From: Methylocystis sp.
GTDB taxonomy: Bacteria; Pseudomonadota; Alphaproteobacteria; Rhizobiales; Beijerinckiaceae
DNA: 34,885 nt
Direction of reading: 5' to 3'
Assembly: GCA_022843525.1 (NCBI GenBank)
Contig: JALHNR010000007.1
Coordinates: 1 to 34,885, forward strand
Shown: positions 16,202 through 23,604 of the stretch, piece after piece
Numbering within the stretch: the first letter of the stretch is position 1
Layout: each line of letters opens with the position of its first letter
Notes under the pieces: generated by a model
What the model saw: only the letters and a program-made list of their open reading frames with translations
Databases searched by the model: none
Told to the model about the DNA's origin: nothing
Translations under genes and position numbers: made by a program

Positions 16202-16259
16202 TTCCACGCGCAACCCGCGTCAAGATCGCTATATTGATTTGTGAAAGTCAGTATTGACT
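16202..16259 (+). promoter_or_regulatory. Promoter module 5 with operator
   Basis: Box TTCCACGCGCAACCC at 16202-16216, TATATT at 16230-16235 (21 from CGCAACCC), and operator AGTCAGTATTGACT at 16246-16259. The gap between -10 and operator is 10 bases, not 3 as in the other modules. The box also forms a dyad, ACGCG-CAACC-CGCGT. Confidence 0.78.
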
Positions 16260-16306
16260 GATCGCAAGACAGTCACTAGAGACGATCATAGCGCGAGGAG
16301 GCCGCG

Positions 16307-16318
16307 ATGAAGCTGTAA
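16307..16318 (+). CDS. Possible 3-codon leader ORF (MKL)
   Basis: ATG AAG CTG TAA with a near-perfect ribosome site GAGGAGG just upstream, lying between promoter module 5 and the terminator at 16343. It may be a leader peptide for an attenuator or simply a chance ribosome site. Three codons cannot be validated from sequence alone. Confidence 0.3.
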   Translation: MKL

Positions 16319-16342
16319 CCCCGTTTCAATTATCTCCCAGCT

Positions 16343-16372
16343 GGCCCCGGTTTAAGCGCCGGGGCCGCTTTT
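16343..16372 (+). terminator. Intrinsic terminator or attenuator
   Basis: GGCCCCGG (16343-16350) pairs perfectly with CCGGGGCC (16359-16366) around an 8-base loop, followed by GCTTTT. It lies roughly 110-130 bases downstream of promoter module 5 and ahead of the gene at 16397, so it may end a short RNA or attenuate the downstream operon. Confidence 0.8.
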
Positions 16373-16396
16373 CCGACAGCACACACGAGGACGACA

Positions 16397-16690
16397 ATGG
16401 CTTGCAACAAGAAGCTCCAGGCGGACGGAGCCACGACATGGCCCCGCACCTGTTCGCAATGCAAACTTGGCCCCTGCACCCACCCGGACTATGCGCCGGG
16501 GAAAAGTGGTCACGCCGACGCGCTTAAGCAGATTGCCGGGCTGATCCAGAAGCTGTCCTACCGGGACATGCTGGCGCTGGGCAAAGAATTGTCCGCCCGC
16601 CTTAATAAGCTGGACGACTGCGATCCTCAGACCTGCGCCGAGGTTCTTGTCGAGGTCGCTGACGAGATTCTCACCAAGGAGCCTAAGTGA
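16397..16690 (+). CDS. Small protein with CxxCKxGPC motif, copy 2
   Basis: 97 residues. TCSQCKLGPCTHPDY near residues 18-32 matches the CxxCKxGPC pattern in the protein at 8103; the rest is helical (ALKQIAGLIQKLSYRDMLALGKELSARLNK). A small metal-binding protein with a helical body, function unknown. Good RBS (GAGGACGAC) upstream of ATG 16397, right after the terminator. Confidence 0.75.
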   Translation: MACNKKLQADGATTWPRTCSQCKLGPCTHPDYAPGKSGHADALKQIAGLIQKLSYRDMLALGKELSARLNKLDDCDPQTCAEVLVEVADEILTKEPK

Positions 16691-16938
16691 GACGATTCGA
16701 TGCGCCCACTCGCCCCGTCAAGCCGGAGGCCTGCGATCTTCGCGTCGGCGACACGGTCAAGTTCGCCCCAGGCTCCGGCTGGGTCAGCGAGTGGCCCGGC
16801 GAATATCGCGTGACCGGGATTAACTGGCATTACCAGGGCAGCGACGAACTCGACATTACGATCGCCAGTGATGAGGAGATCCGCATGAAGTATGGCGCCA
16901 CCAGCGATTTCAAGACCAGCGACTTGATCAAGGTTTAG
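16687..16938 (+). CDS. Small hypothetical protein
   Basis: 83 residues with GTG start overlapping the previous stop. The sequence DLRVGDTVKFAPGSGWVSEWPGEYRVTGINWHYQG resembles an SH3-like/KOW-type small beta barrel, as seen in many phage proteins. No known function. It precedes thyX by 10 bases. Confidence 0.7.
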   Translation: MRRFDAPTRPVKPEACDLRVGDTVKFAPGSGWVSEWPGEYRVTGINWHYQGSDELDITIASDEEIRMKYGATSDFKTSDLIKV

Positions 16939-16948
16939 GGGATAAATA

Positions 16949-17866
16949 ATGACCGTTTCCGCCAAAATGATCCTCGACAGTTCGGCGCACGGCGAGCGCC
17001 TGACCTCGATCGAGGCTCGCTACCCCAAATTCATTCACGGCGAACTGATGACGCATCGGGTGTTCTCCCGGAACGCCTCGTCGTCGCGCGCCATTCCCGT
17101 CGAGCGTCTGATCGAGGACGTGCTGCGCGACCCCGCGCTGCCGGAGAAGTGGTTCAAGAACAAAGCCGGCATGCAGGGCACGGAAGAGATCGTCGGTGAC
17201 GAGCGCGAGGAGCTGATTGGCCTTTACCTGGAGGCGATGAGACTCGCCATTCGGCAGGCTCGTGAAATGATCGCTTTCGGCGCCCACAAGCAGCACATCA
17301 ACCGCATCATCGAGCCGTTCTGCCACATCACGACCCTAATCACCTCGACGCAGTGGTCGAACTTCATCGCCCTGCGCGATCACGATATGGCGGATCCGAC
17401 GATGCAAGCGTTAGGCAAGACAGTGCGCAAGGCGCTGGCCACCAGCCTTTCGACCCCGCTGGAGCCCGGTCAGTGGCATCTACCCTATGTCATGCCTAAA
17501 GATGCCGCCCCGGTTATCGATTATCTGCGCAACGATAAGCAGATCAACCCGACCGACGAGCGTATTCAAAAGGTGATGATCCAGCTCTCGGTCGCCCGCG
17601 CCGCTCGCGTATCCTACAAATTGCAGGACGGCATGTTTCCGACCATCGCGAAGGATCTGGAGCTTTACGATCGCCTGGTCGGCGGCGTTCCGCTCCACGC
17701 CTCGCCGGCCGAGCACCAGGCCACGCCGAGCAAGGTTCGAACCGATCTTCAAGATCGGCCCATTCTCTGCGGCGCCAAGCTGACCTTCGTCGGCCCGAAC
17801 CTGGGCGGCAACCTCGGCCCCGGCTGGATTCAGTATCGCAAGACGTTGGCCGGAGAATGCCAATGA
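16949..17866 (+). CDS. thyX: FAD-dependent thymidylate synthase, ThyX-like
   Basis: 305 residues. The signature THRVFSRNASSSRAIP (35-50) is a variant of the ThyX motif RHRxxSxNExSxRY; the first Arg of RHR is Thr here, and the late-motif EPFCHITTLITSTQWSNFIALR and the WHLPYV element fit phage ThyX proteins that I recall. It makes dTMP from dUMP using flavin and methylene-tetrahydrofolate. The changed first Arg is odd: it is normally in the substrate/FAD site, yet the same TLTR/THR form occurs in phage homologs. It sits between RNR and the methyltransferase, fitting a dNTP supply block. Confidence 0.88.
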   Translation: MTVSAKMILDSSAHGERLTSIEARYPKFIHGELMTHRVFSRNASSSRAIPVERLIEDVLRDPALPEKWFKNKAGMQGTEEIVGDEREELIGLYLEAMRLAIRQAREMIAFGAHKQHINRIIEPFCHITTLITSTQWSNFIALRDHDMADPTMQALGKTVRKALATSLSTPLEPGQWHLPYVMPKDAAPVIDYLRNDKQINPTDERIQKVMIQLSVARAARVSYKLQDGMFPTIAKDLELYDRLVGGVPLHASPAEHQATPSKVRTDLQDRPILCGAKLTFVGPNLGGNLGPGWIQYRKTLAGECQ

Positions 17867-19203
17867 ATATGCACGTTCCCACCCTGCAGCGCAGCCTGGC
17901 CGACGTGGTCGCGGAATACGACACCAAGCGAGCCGCGCTGCCGGCGGCGCTTCAAGCTCACACGCAGGCCGGCAACGACCTCAAAATGTCGGCGACGGTC
18001 GGCGGCACCTATGGCCGCGAGAACATCGACGTGGGCAGCACCTGGGAGCGAACGCTCGAAAGTCATCTGCTCAAGTCCGCCTGGCACCACGTCTATGACG
18101 GCCTGAACATTGCCAGGCTGGCGAGTCCCACTGACAAGCGCCTATTCGAGCAGGCGATGTCCGCCCCGCCGGAGTTCACACTCGACAATATCCGCGGCAC
18201 CTTCGGTAGTTTCGTTCGCGACCCGCGCGGCAACATCCTGCGAGGCCTCGCCGAAGTGTTTTGCGGGCTGGACCAGGCTTACAAGAGCCACGACAAGGTC
18301 AAGATCGGCGTAGAGGGGCTCCCCAAGCGCGTCGTGCTATCCGGATTTGCGCAATACAGCCATTATGGCCGCGACCGGGTCGAGACGATCCTGAATGCTC
18401 TCGCCTCCTACCAGAACAAGCCGTTCGTGACCGGGCGCGAGATCGCGGCGCTGATGACCGACGAGAACGCGCTGCTGGTGCGCGCCGAGCTGCCGACCAC
18501 CAAATACGAAAAGGACGTTCTGGAGACGCCGGGCCGCGGCGTCCGGCTGAAAACCTTCAAGAACGGCAATGGTCACCTGTTCTTCGAAAAGGACACGCTG
18601 ACCGACATCAACAAGGCGTTGGCCGAGTTCTACGGCGACGTGCTGCCCGACACCACCGACGAGAAGCCGACCCAGAAGCAGGCGTCGACCGCGGTCTCGA
18701 AGGATCTGCAATACTACCCGACGCCGCAAAAGCTGGTGGATAGCATCATCGATGACATCTATCAGATCGAAGGAAAGGACGTCCTTGAACCTAGTTGCGG
18801 ATGTGGTCGGTTTCTGGACGCGCTCCGCGCCAAGAAGGCCAAAGCGGTAGGTATTGAGGTGGACGCCGGTCGGGTCGCGGTCTGCAAGGCCAAGGGCCAT
18901 AGCGTTTTGCATGGCAATTTCCTCGAGACCGTGCCGACGCCTAAGTTCGACGTCGTGGTGATGAACCCGCCCTTCTATGGCCGGCACTACGTCAAGCATG
19001 TTCGCCATGCGATCAAGTTTCTGAAGCCAGGCGGCGTGCTCAAGGCGATCCTGCCGGCGACGGCCGCTTACGATCACGGCGAGCTCGATGATCTCAAGGG
19101 TCGCTATAACGACGGCTTCCGCGACCTTCCGGTGGGTTCCTTCAGCGAAAGCGGAACGAATATCTGCACCGTGGTTCTGACATTTCACGCGCAAACCGTT
19201 TAG
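17863..19203 (+). CDS. DUF4942-type adenine-specific DNA methyltransferase
   Basis: 446 residues from ATG 17863 (ATGA overlap). The N-terminal 270 residues resemble DUF4942 domains; the C-terminal part is a class I SAM-dependent methyltransferase with motif I EPSCGCG (E309-G315) and catalytic NPPF (N368-F371), which defines the N6-adenine/N4-cytosine group. It could protect phage DNA from host restriction or mimic host methylation. The target sequence cannot be read from the gene. Its last codons carry the promoter box of the next operon. Confidence 0.88.
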   Translation: MNMHVPTLQRSLADVVAEYDTKRAALPAALQAHTQAGNDLKMSATVGGTYGRENIDVGSTWERTLESHLLKSAWHHVYDGLNIARLASPTDKRLFEQAMSAPPEFTLDNIRGTFGSFVRDPRGNILRGLAEVFCGLDQAYKSHDKVKIGVEGLPKRVVLSGFAQYSHYGRDRVETILNALASYQNKPFVTGREIAALMTDENALLVRAELPTTKYEKDVLETPGRGVRLKTFKNGNGHLFFEKDTLTDINKALAEFYGDVLPDTTDEKPTQKQASTAVSKDLQYYPTPQKLVDSIIDDIYQIEGKDVLEPSCGCGRFLDALRAKKAKAVGIEVDAGRVAVCKAKGHSVLHGNFLETVPTPKFDVVVMNPPFYGRHYVKHVRHAIKFLKPGGVLKAILPATAAYDHGELDDLKGRYNDGFRDLPVGSFSESGTNICTVVLTFHAQTV

Positions 19204-19235
19204 CGCGCGCTATATTGTAAGTCATAACTGACTTA
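19183..19235 (+). promoter_or_regulatory. Promoter module 6 with perfect operator
   Basis: Box TTTCACGCGCAAACC at 19183-19197 lies inside the end of the methyltransferase gene; TATATT at 19211 is 21 bases from CGCAAACC. The operator is a perfect dyad, TAAGTCA-TAAC-TGACTTA (19218-19235, arms 7 bp). Confidence 0.78.
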
Positions 19236-19253
19236 TACCGAAGAAAGAGCCCA

Positions 19254-19499
19254 ATGAGCGATCCGATGCAGGCAGCAATTCGAGAAGTTCCGATCCAGAT
19301 TTTCGACTTTCTCTCCGAGCCGGCCGAGGGTCTGACGCCTGGCTTCTATTTCAACATTCCGGTGGCCGACGAAGACAAGGCCTCGCCCAACGAGGTGCTG
19401 CTCGAAGGCCCCTTCGAGAGCCGCGGCGCGACGCTCGATGCCGCGCGCGACTTCATCCGCGACTGTCTGACCAACCACAACGACGAGACCGTGGAGTGA
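19254..19499 (+). CDS. Small hypothetical protein
   Basis: 81 residues, first gene of the dUTPase operon. Alternating hydrophobic and polar residues (VPIQIFDFLSEPAEGLTPGFYFNIPVADEDK) suggest a beta-rich fold with a helical end (TLDAARDFIRDCLTNH). Not recognised. The stop overlaps the next GTG. Confidence 0.7.
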   Translation: MSDPMQAAIREVPIQIFDFLSEPAEGLTPGFYFNIPVADEDKASPNEVLLEGPFESRGATLDAARDFIRDCLTNHNDETVE

Positions 19500-19783
19500 C
19501 GCCCGACCTGATCAACGGCACCTTCGAGGTGCTGGGCGGTCTCGCCATCGGTCTCAGCGTCCACGCGCTTCACCGCGCCAAGGTGGTGCGCGGTGTCTCC
19601 TGGCCGCACGTCGCCTTCTTCACGAGCTGGGGCCTGTGGAACCTCTGGTTCTATCCGAGTCTCGACCAGTGGTTCTCGTTCGCCGGCGGCGTGTTTCTGG
19701 TCGCCATCAACGCGATCTGGCTCGGTCAAATTCTCTACTACACAAGGAAAGAACGAAAATGGTCGTCAAGTTCATCCGTCTGA
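19496..19783 (+). CDS. 3-TM membrane protein, possibly SemiSWEET/PQ-loop-like
   Basis: 95 residues with three likely membrane helices: about 7-25 (NGTFEVLGGLAIGLSVHAL), 37-55 (WPHVAFFTSWGLWNLWFYP) and 60-82 (WFSFAGGVFLVAINAIWLGQI). The K-x-x-x-GVS turn after the first helix and overall length of about 85 are what bacterial SemiSWEET sugar transporters show, but the PQ signature is absent, so the call is tentative. GTG start overlaps the previous stop, and the gene's end overlaps the dUTPase start by 25 bases. Confidence 0.6.
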   Translation: MTPDLINGTFEVLGGLAIGLSVHALHRAKVVRGVSWPHVAFFTSWGLWNLWFYPSLDQWFSFAGGVFLVAINAIWLGQILYYTRKERKWSSSSSV

Positions 19784-20250
19784 GCTCCACCTGCAAGGTG
19801 CCTGCCTACGCTTCCGCCGGCGCCGCTGGTGCCGATCTGCACGCCGACATCGATATGACGATCCGCCCAGGCGAAACCCGTCTGATCCCGACCAATATCG
19901 CGGTCGAGATACCGACCGGGCTTGAAGGCCAGATTCGCCCGCGCTCCGGGCTCGCCTTCAAGAACCGTATCACCGTGCTGAACTCGCCCGGCACCATCGA
20001 TTCCGACTACCGGGGTGGTATCGGCGTGCTGCTGCACAACACCGGAATCGACTTCTTTCAGGTCAAACAAGGCGATCGCATCGCCCAGCTGGTGATCGCG
20101 CCCTACTTCCGTGCCGATTTCGTCGAAACCGGCTGCGTGTCCGAGACCGGCCGCGGCACCGGGGCTTATGGCTCGACCGGGGTCAGCGGAAATCTCTGCA
20201 AGGAGATCGCAGGGCTCGGTGGCTACAATCGCATGGTCGAGGGTTCCTGA
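19759..20250 (+). CDS. dut: dUTPase
   Basis: 163 residues from ATG 19759, with the five trimeric dUTPase motifs: AGADLHAD (I), PRSGLA (II), GTIDSDYRGG (III), RIAQLVI (IV) and RGTGAYGSTG (V). Hydrolyses dUTP to dUMP and PPi, keeping uracil out of DNA and feeding ThyX. The frame is open upstream to 19636, but that part lies within the membrane gene. The C-terminus extends about 20 residues past motif V. It sits just upstream of the kinase gene. Confidence 0.95.
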   Translation: MVVKFIRLSSTCKVPAYASAGAAGADLHADIDMTIRPGETRLIPTNIAVEIPTGLEGQIRPRSGLAFKNRITVLNSPGTIDSDYRGGIGVLLHNTGIDFFQVKQGDRIAQLVIAPYFRADFVETGCVSETGRGTGAYGSTGVSGNLCKEIAGLGGYNRMVEGS

Positions 20251-20251
20251 T

Positions 20252-20860
20252 ATGGCTTTTGGATTCGCAGGCGCTCATCGCACCGGCAAGACGACGCTCG
20301 CCAAGCTCGTCGCCGAAGACCTCAAGATGACCTATCACGACGCCTCGGTGTCGAAAATCATGAAGGAGGCCGGAATCAACGCCGTCGGCGACGTGCCGCT
20401 GCAGGCCCGCATCGAAGCGCAGGAGTTTCTGCTCAAACGCTACCTGAAGGACCTGCAATGGGCGCCGCGGCCGCTGGTCACCGATCGCACCCCGCTGGAC
20501 ATGATCGGCTACGCCCTCGGCGAGCTGACCATGCACAACACCGATGCTGCGCTGGGTCGGCGGTTCGATGATTTCTGTGACGCCTGCATCGGCGCCACGG
20601 TGCAGCATTTCGACACCATCGTCGTCGTGCGCCCGCTGACCACCTACACGGCGGATCCCTCCAAGCCCCCGCACAATCTCGGCTATCAGACGATGGTGCA
20701 GCTTTTGATCGAGGGCGCGGCCACCTTCGCCGAAGGGAATGTCTACGTCCATCGGCTCTACACGTCCGATCTGCAGGATCGCCGGCTTCAGACCAACGCC
20801 TGGTTGTCGGATCGAATGTCCAACATCGTCGAAATGTCCAAGCAGGTCAGGAAGCACTGA
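20252..20860 (+). CDS. P-loop nucleoside/nucleotide kinase-like protein
   Basis: 202 residues from ATG 20252. Walker A is GAHRTGKTT (7-15), with an early FxGAH start typical of AAA_28-type/dNK-like P-loop proteins seen beside phage dUTPase genes. LVTDRTPLDMIGYALG looks like a DR-type nucleoside-binding motif, and a late FDTIVVVRPLT strand could be Walker B-like. The likely role is (deoxy)nucleotide phosphorylation in the dTTP route, by context. Exact substrate unknown. Confidence 0.75.
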   Translation: MAFGFAGAHRTGKTTLAKLVAEDLKMTYHDASVSKIMKEAGINAVGDVPLQARIEAQEFLLKRYLKDLQWAPRPLVTDRTPLDMIGYALGELTMHNTDAALGRRFDDFCDACIGATVQHFDTIVVVRPLTTYTADPSKPPHNLGYQTMVQLLIEGAATFAEGNVYVHRLYTSDLQDRRLQTNAWLSDRMSNIVEMSKQVRKH

Positions 20861-21015
20861 TGAAGCAGGATAAGGAACAGGCGGTAGCGCGACTGGGCCG
20901 ACGATTTGGCGGAACGGTGCTGACCAAAGCCTTTGACGCTTACGCCAAGGGCGAAGAACGACCCGAGATCGAGGCGCGCAAGATCAAGGTCGAAGACCTG
21001 CAATCTGCCGACTGA
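20860..21015 (+). CDS. Small basic/charged hypothetical protein
   Basis: 51 residues, TGATG overlap with the kinase gene. Read by eye from ATG 20860: MKQDKEQAVARLGRRFG...KAFDAYAKGEERPEIEARKIKVEDLQ. Helical and charged; no family. Its stop at 21013-21015 abuts the promoter box for rIIA. Confidence 0.65.
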   Translation: MKQDKEQAVARLGRRFGGTVLTKAFDAYAKGEERPEIEARKIKVEDLQSAD

Positions 21016-21061
21016 TCCCACCCGCAATCCGACTCGACGTTCGCTATGTTCTGAATAGCGA
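21016..21061 (+). promoter_or_regulatory. Promoter box with TCGCTAT/ATAGCGA dyad, before rIIA
   Basis: Box TCCCACCCGCAATCC at 21016-21030; TATGTT at 21045 is 22 bases from CGCAATCC. Overlapping the -10 region is the perfect dyad TCGCTAT (21041-21047)/ATAGCGA (21055-21061), the same half-site that recurs at the right end of the window. Confidence 0.7.
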
Positions 21062-21096
21062 CGAAAACAACGCAAACACAGCACGAGGAATGAATA

Positions 21097-23604
21097 ATGC
21101 AGGTCAGCAGTGCCCTGGAATCCGATCAATTCGCCATCATCGGCGGAGGCAAGTCTCGGAAATTCCGGATCAACGCCAGCGCGAGCTTCTTCAAGATCCT
21201 TTCCGACGGGCTCTATGCCCACAAGGAAGCAGCCGTCGTCCGCGAAACCATCTGCAACGTCTATGACGCGCACGTCCTGGCCGGCATCCCCGACCGCGCC
21301 GCCGAGATCACGCTGTCGGGGACCCAGATCACCTTCCGTGACTTCGGCCCCGGCATCGCCGACGAGATCATGGATGAGCGGTTCTGCAACTACGGCGGAT
21401 CGACCAAGACCCTCGACGACAGTCAGATCGGCGGGTTCGGTCTGGGCTGCAAATCGCCCTTCGCCGTCACCGATCACTTTATGGTCACCAGCTTCAACGG
21501 CGGGTTCAAGCGCACCTATGCGCTGACGATGGGCGGCGACGAGAGCGAGGGTGAGCCGAGAATCAAGGAAATGGCGTGTCAGCCCTCGCCCGAGACCGGA
21601 TTGCTGGTCACCGTGCCGATCGGCACGCCTGTCATGTATAACCACTTCGAAGCGGCGCTACGCACCTTTCTTCAGCGCAGCGGCATCAAAGCCACGATCA
21701 ACGGCGAAAAGATCGCCGTCCGCGACTATAGCGGCATCGAACAGGCTGGTTTCGGCTTGTTCAAGCAGATTTCGCGAGACCATACCCGCACTCACGTCTG
21801 GGTGCTCTACGGCAAGGTGCTCTATCCCGTCACGCCGCACGAGGAAATTCGCGATCTGCTTGAGAAGCTGGAGCGGATAGCGCGCGGCACTGGCATGGAC
21901 CTGGTGCTTCACGCGCCGCCGTCGAGCATCGCCGTGCAGCCCTCCCGCGAAGGTCTAGGCTACAGTGACCGAACGCTGGAGACGATAAAGCGGATCGGCA
22001 AACGTGCCCTCAACGAGATCACCAGCAACCTGCCGGCCCGCAAGCGCGAGGTTTTTATGGCCCAGGTTGGCAAGTTCCCGCGCGGCCGCTTCCACGAGGC
22101 GCTCCAGTGCTTCGAGCAAAAGACTTTTGAGGGTATTCCTTTGGATCGCTGTGTTGGCGGCAAGGATGCGGCGGCGCGCTATGCGCTAGTGAAGCTCGGT
22201 AATCGCGACGAATACATGAACCCGAAGCTGCATCGGCTGGCCGCGGACTTCTATCGCGAGGGTCGCCGCCTGATACTGCGTCCGCCAAGCGATCGCTGGC
22301 AGAGCAGCAATGTGCCGCGTGGCGTTCATATCTACCACCTGCAGAAGGTCGTTCGCATGGTGTCGGGTGTCGAGAAGCCCAACCTGCAGTTCCGTATTGG
22401 CGCCGGCAACAAGCTGCATAAGGCGTCGGTTGCGACGAGCCACTGTAACCCGATCGCCACTCTGACGATCGCCCCGAGTCGGACGTCGGCGCTGACCACG
22501 TCGCACGGCGGGTTCTTTCTGATCGCCGACAAATTGACGCCCGAGCAGATCGCCGACATCGAATACAAGGCGAAGATGTTCCGCTTTGCGCTGCACTACG
22601 CCGTGTCGGTGAAGGCAAACAAGCCGCGCGGCAAGATTGTGACAGCTAAAACCGTCAAAACCGACCTGTTCACACCGTTCAAGAACGGCGGTTCCGCCGG
22701 CAAGAAGGGCTACGAGCGATATTACAAGCTGGCGCATCCCACGATCGAGACGCCGGCGGCGTTCATGCCGCTCCAAAGCGAGGCGATCGTTCTTCTCGTC
22801 AAGCCGAAAAAGTGCGAAATCGGCCCGATGCAGCCCTCCGTCAAAAAGACGCTGCATGTGATCCCCGCCAATTCGACCGATCAGTTCTATCAGAACTGGT
22901 CAACTGACGAGACCGCTATCCCGATCAATGCTGTAGAGCGTGACCGCCTGGTGGTAATGGGCGTGCCGCGGGTCTGCGAACACCTGGTCGCCGAGCTTCG
23001 CAAGCGGGTGCAGCCCAAGAACGCCGAATGCGCCTTCACCGCCTACATCGCGCTCTATTCCGACGCCAGCAGCTATTATGGGCGGAACGATGACACGCGG
23101 GCGCTGCGGTTCGCATCGACGATGGCGCAGCAAAGCCGACGCCTGGCGTGCGCGGTTTTCATGCAGAAATATCGCTCCTCGCCCGAGCTGGACAAGACGT
23201 TTGCTCTCTGGCGCACGGCCCGCGAGTTCTTTGCGGTCAACGTCGGCAAGAAGGTCTGGCTCGATGACGGTGAGGCGGCGCTCTATCTGGACTGCCGCGA
23301 GCAGTATCAGCAGATCGTCCGGGATTTCGAGAAGCACCAGCCGACCGAAATGGCGGACTTCTTCAACCGTATCAAGAACAAGACCCTCACCCGCGATGAT
23401 GTTGCCCACCTGAATTTTCTCTCCAAGGTGCTCAAAGAGAACCGCTGGGGCGATCTGCGGCCGGCCGAGCAGGATCGCTTCATCCAGATGATCGAGGATG
23501 AGGGCAAGAACTTCGTTTCGGGCAAAATCCCGAAGCAAAAGGCCAAGTTGAAACTACGCCACTCCACCATCCCAACCCCAACCGATGAAGAGGACGACGA
23601 ATAA
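21097..23604 (+). CDS. rIIA: rIIA-like GHKL-type ATPase
   Basis: 835 residues. The opening NASASFFKILSDGLYAHKEAAVVRETICNVYDAH is the GHKL N-box; FRDFGPGI is the G1-box; and GGFGLGCKSPF is the G2-box, all in the order and wording of T4 rIIA. T4 rIIA/B is a membrane-associated pair that counters lambda Rex exclusion. This copy is about 110 residues longer than T4 rIIA. The stop overlaps rIIB start (TAATG), so the pair is translationally coupled. RBS ACGAGGAATGA upstream of ATG 21097. Confidence 0.9.
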   Translation: MQVSSALESDQFAIIGGGKSRKFRINASASFFKILSDGLYAHKEAAVVRETICNVYDAHVLAGIPDRAAEITLSGTQITFRDFGPGIADEIMDERFCNYGGSTKTLDDSQIGGFGLGCKSPFAVTDHFMVTSFNGGFKRTYALTMGGDESEGEPRIKEMACQPSPETGLLVTVPIGTPVMYNHFEAALRTFLQRSGIKATINGEKIAVRDYSGIEQAGFGLFKQISRDHTRTHVWVLYGKVLYPVTPHEEIRDLLEKLERIARGTGMDLVLHAPPSSIAVQPSREGLGYSDRTLETIKRIGKRALNEITSNLPARKREVFMAQVGKFPRGRFHEALQCFEQKTFEGIPLDRCVGGKDAAARYALVKLGNRDEYMNPKLHRLAADFYREGRRLILRPPSDRWQSSNVPRGVHIYHLQKVVRMVSGVEKPNLQFRIGAGNKLHKASVATSHCNPIATLTIAPSRTSALTTSHGGFFLIADKLTPEQIADIEYKAKMFRFALHYAVSVKANKPRGKIVTAKTVKTDLFTPFKNGGSAGKKGYERYYKLAHPTIETPAAFMPLQSEAIVLLVKPKKCEIGPMQPSVKKTLHVIPANSTDQFYQNWSTDETAIPINAVERDRLVVMGVPRVCEHLVAELRKRVQPKNAECAFTAYIALYSDASSYYGRNDDTRALRFASTMAQQSRRLACAVFMQKYRSSPELDKTFALWRTAREFFAVNVGKKVWLDDGEAALYLDCREQYQQIVRDFEKHQPTEMADFFNRIKNKTLTRDDVAHLNFLSKVLKENRWGDLRPAEQDRFIQMIEDEGKNFVSGKIPKQKAKLKLRHSTIPTPTDEEDDE

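Noticed and set aside
15081-16223. A 380-codon minus-strand frame opposite the ribonucleotide reductase
   Set aside because: Shadow of the RNR, which has conserved catalytic Cys residues; no independent promoter or RBS.
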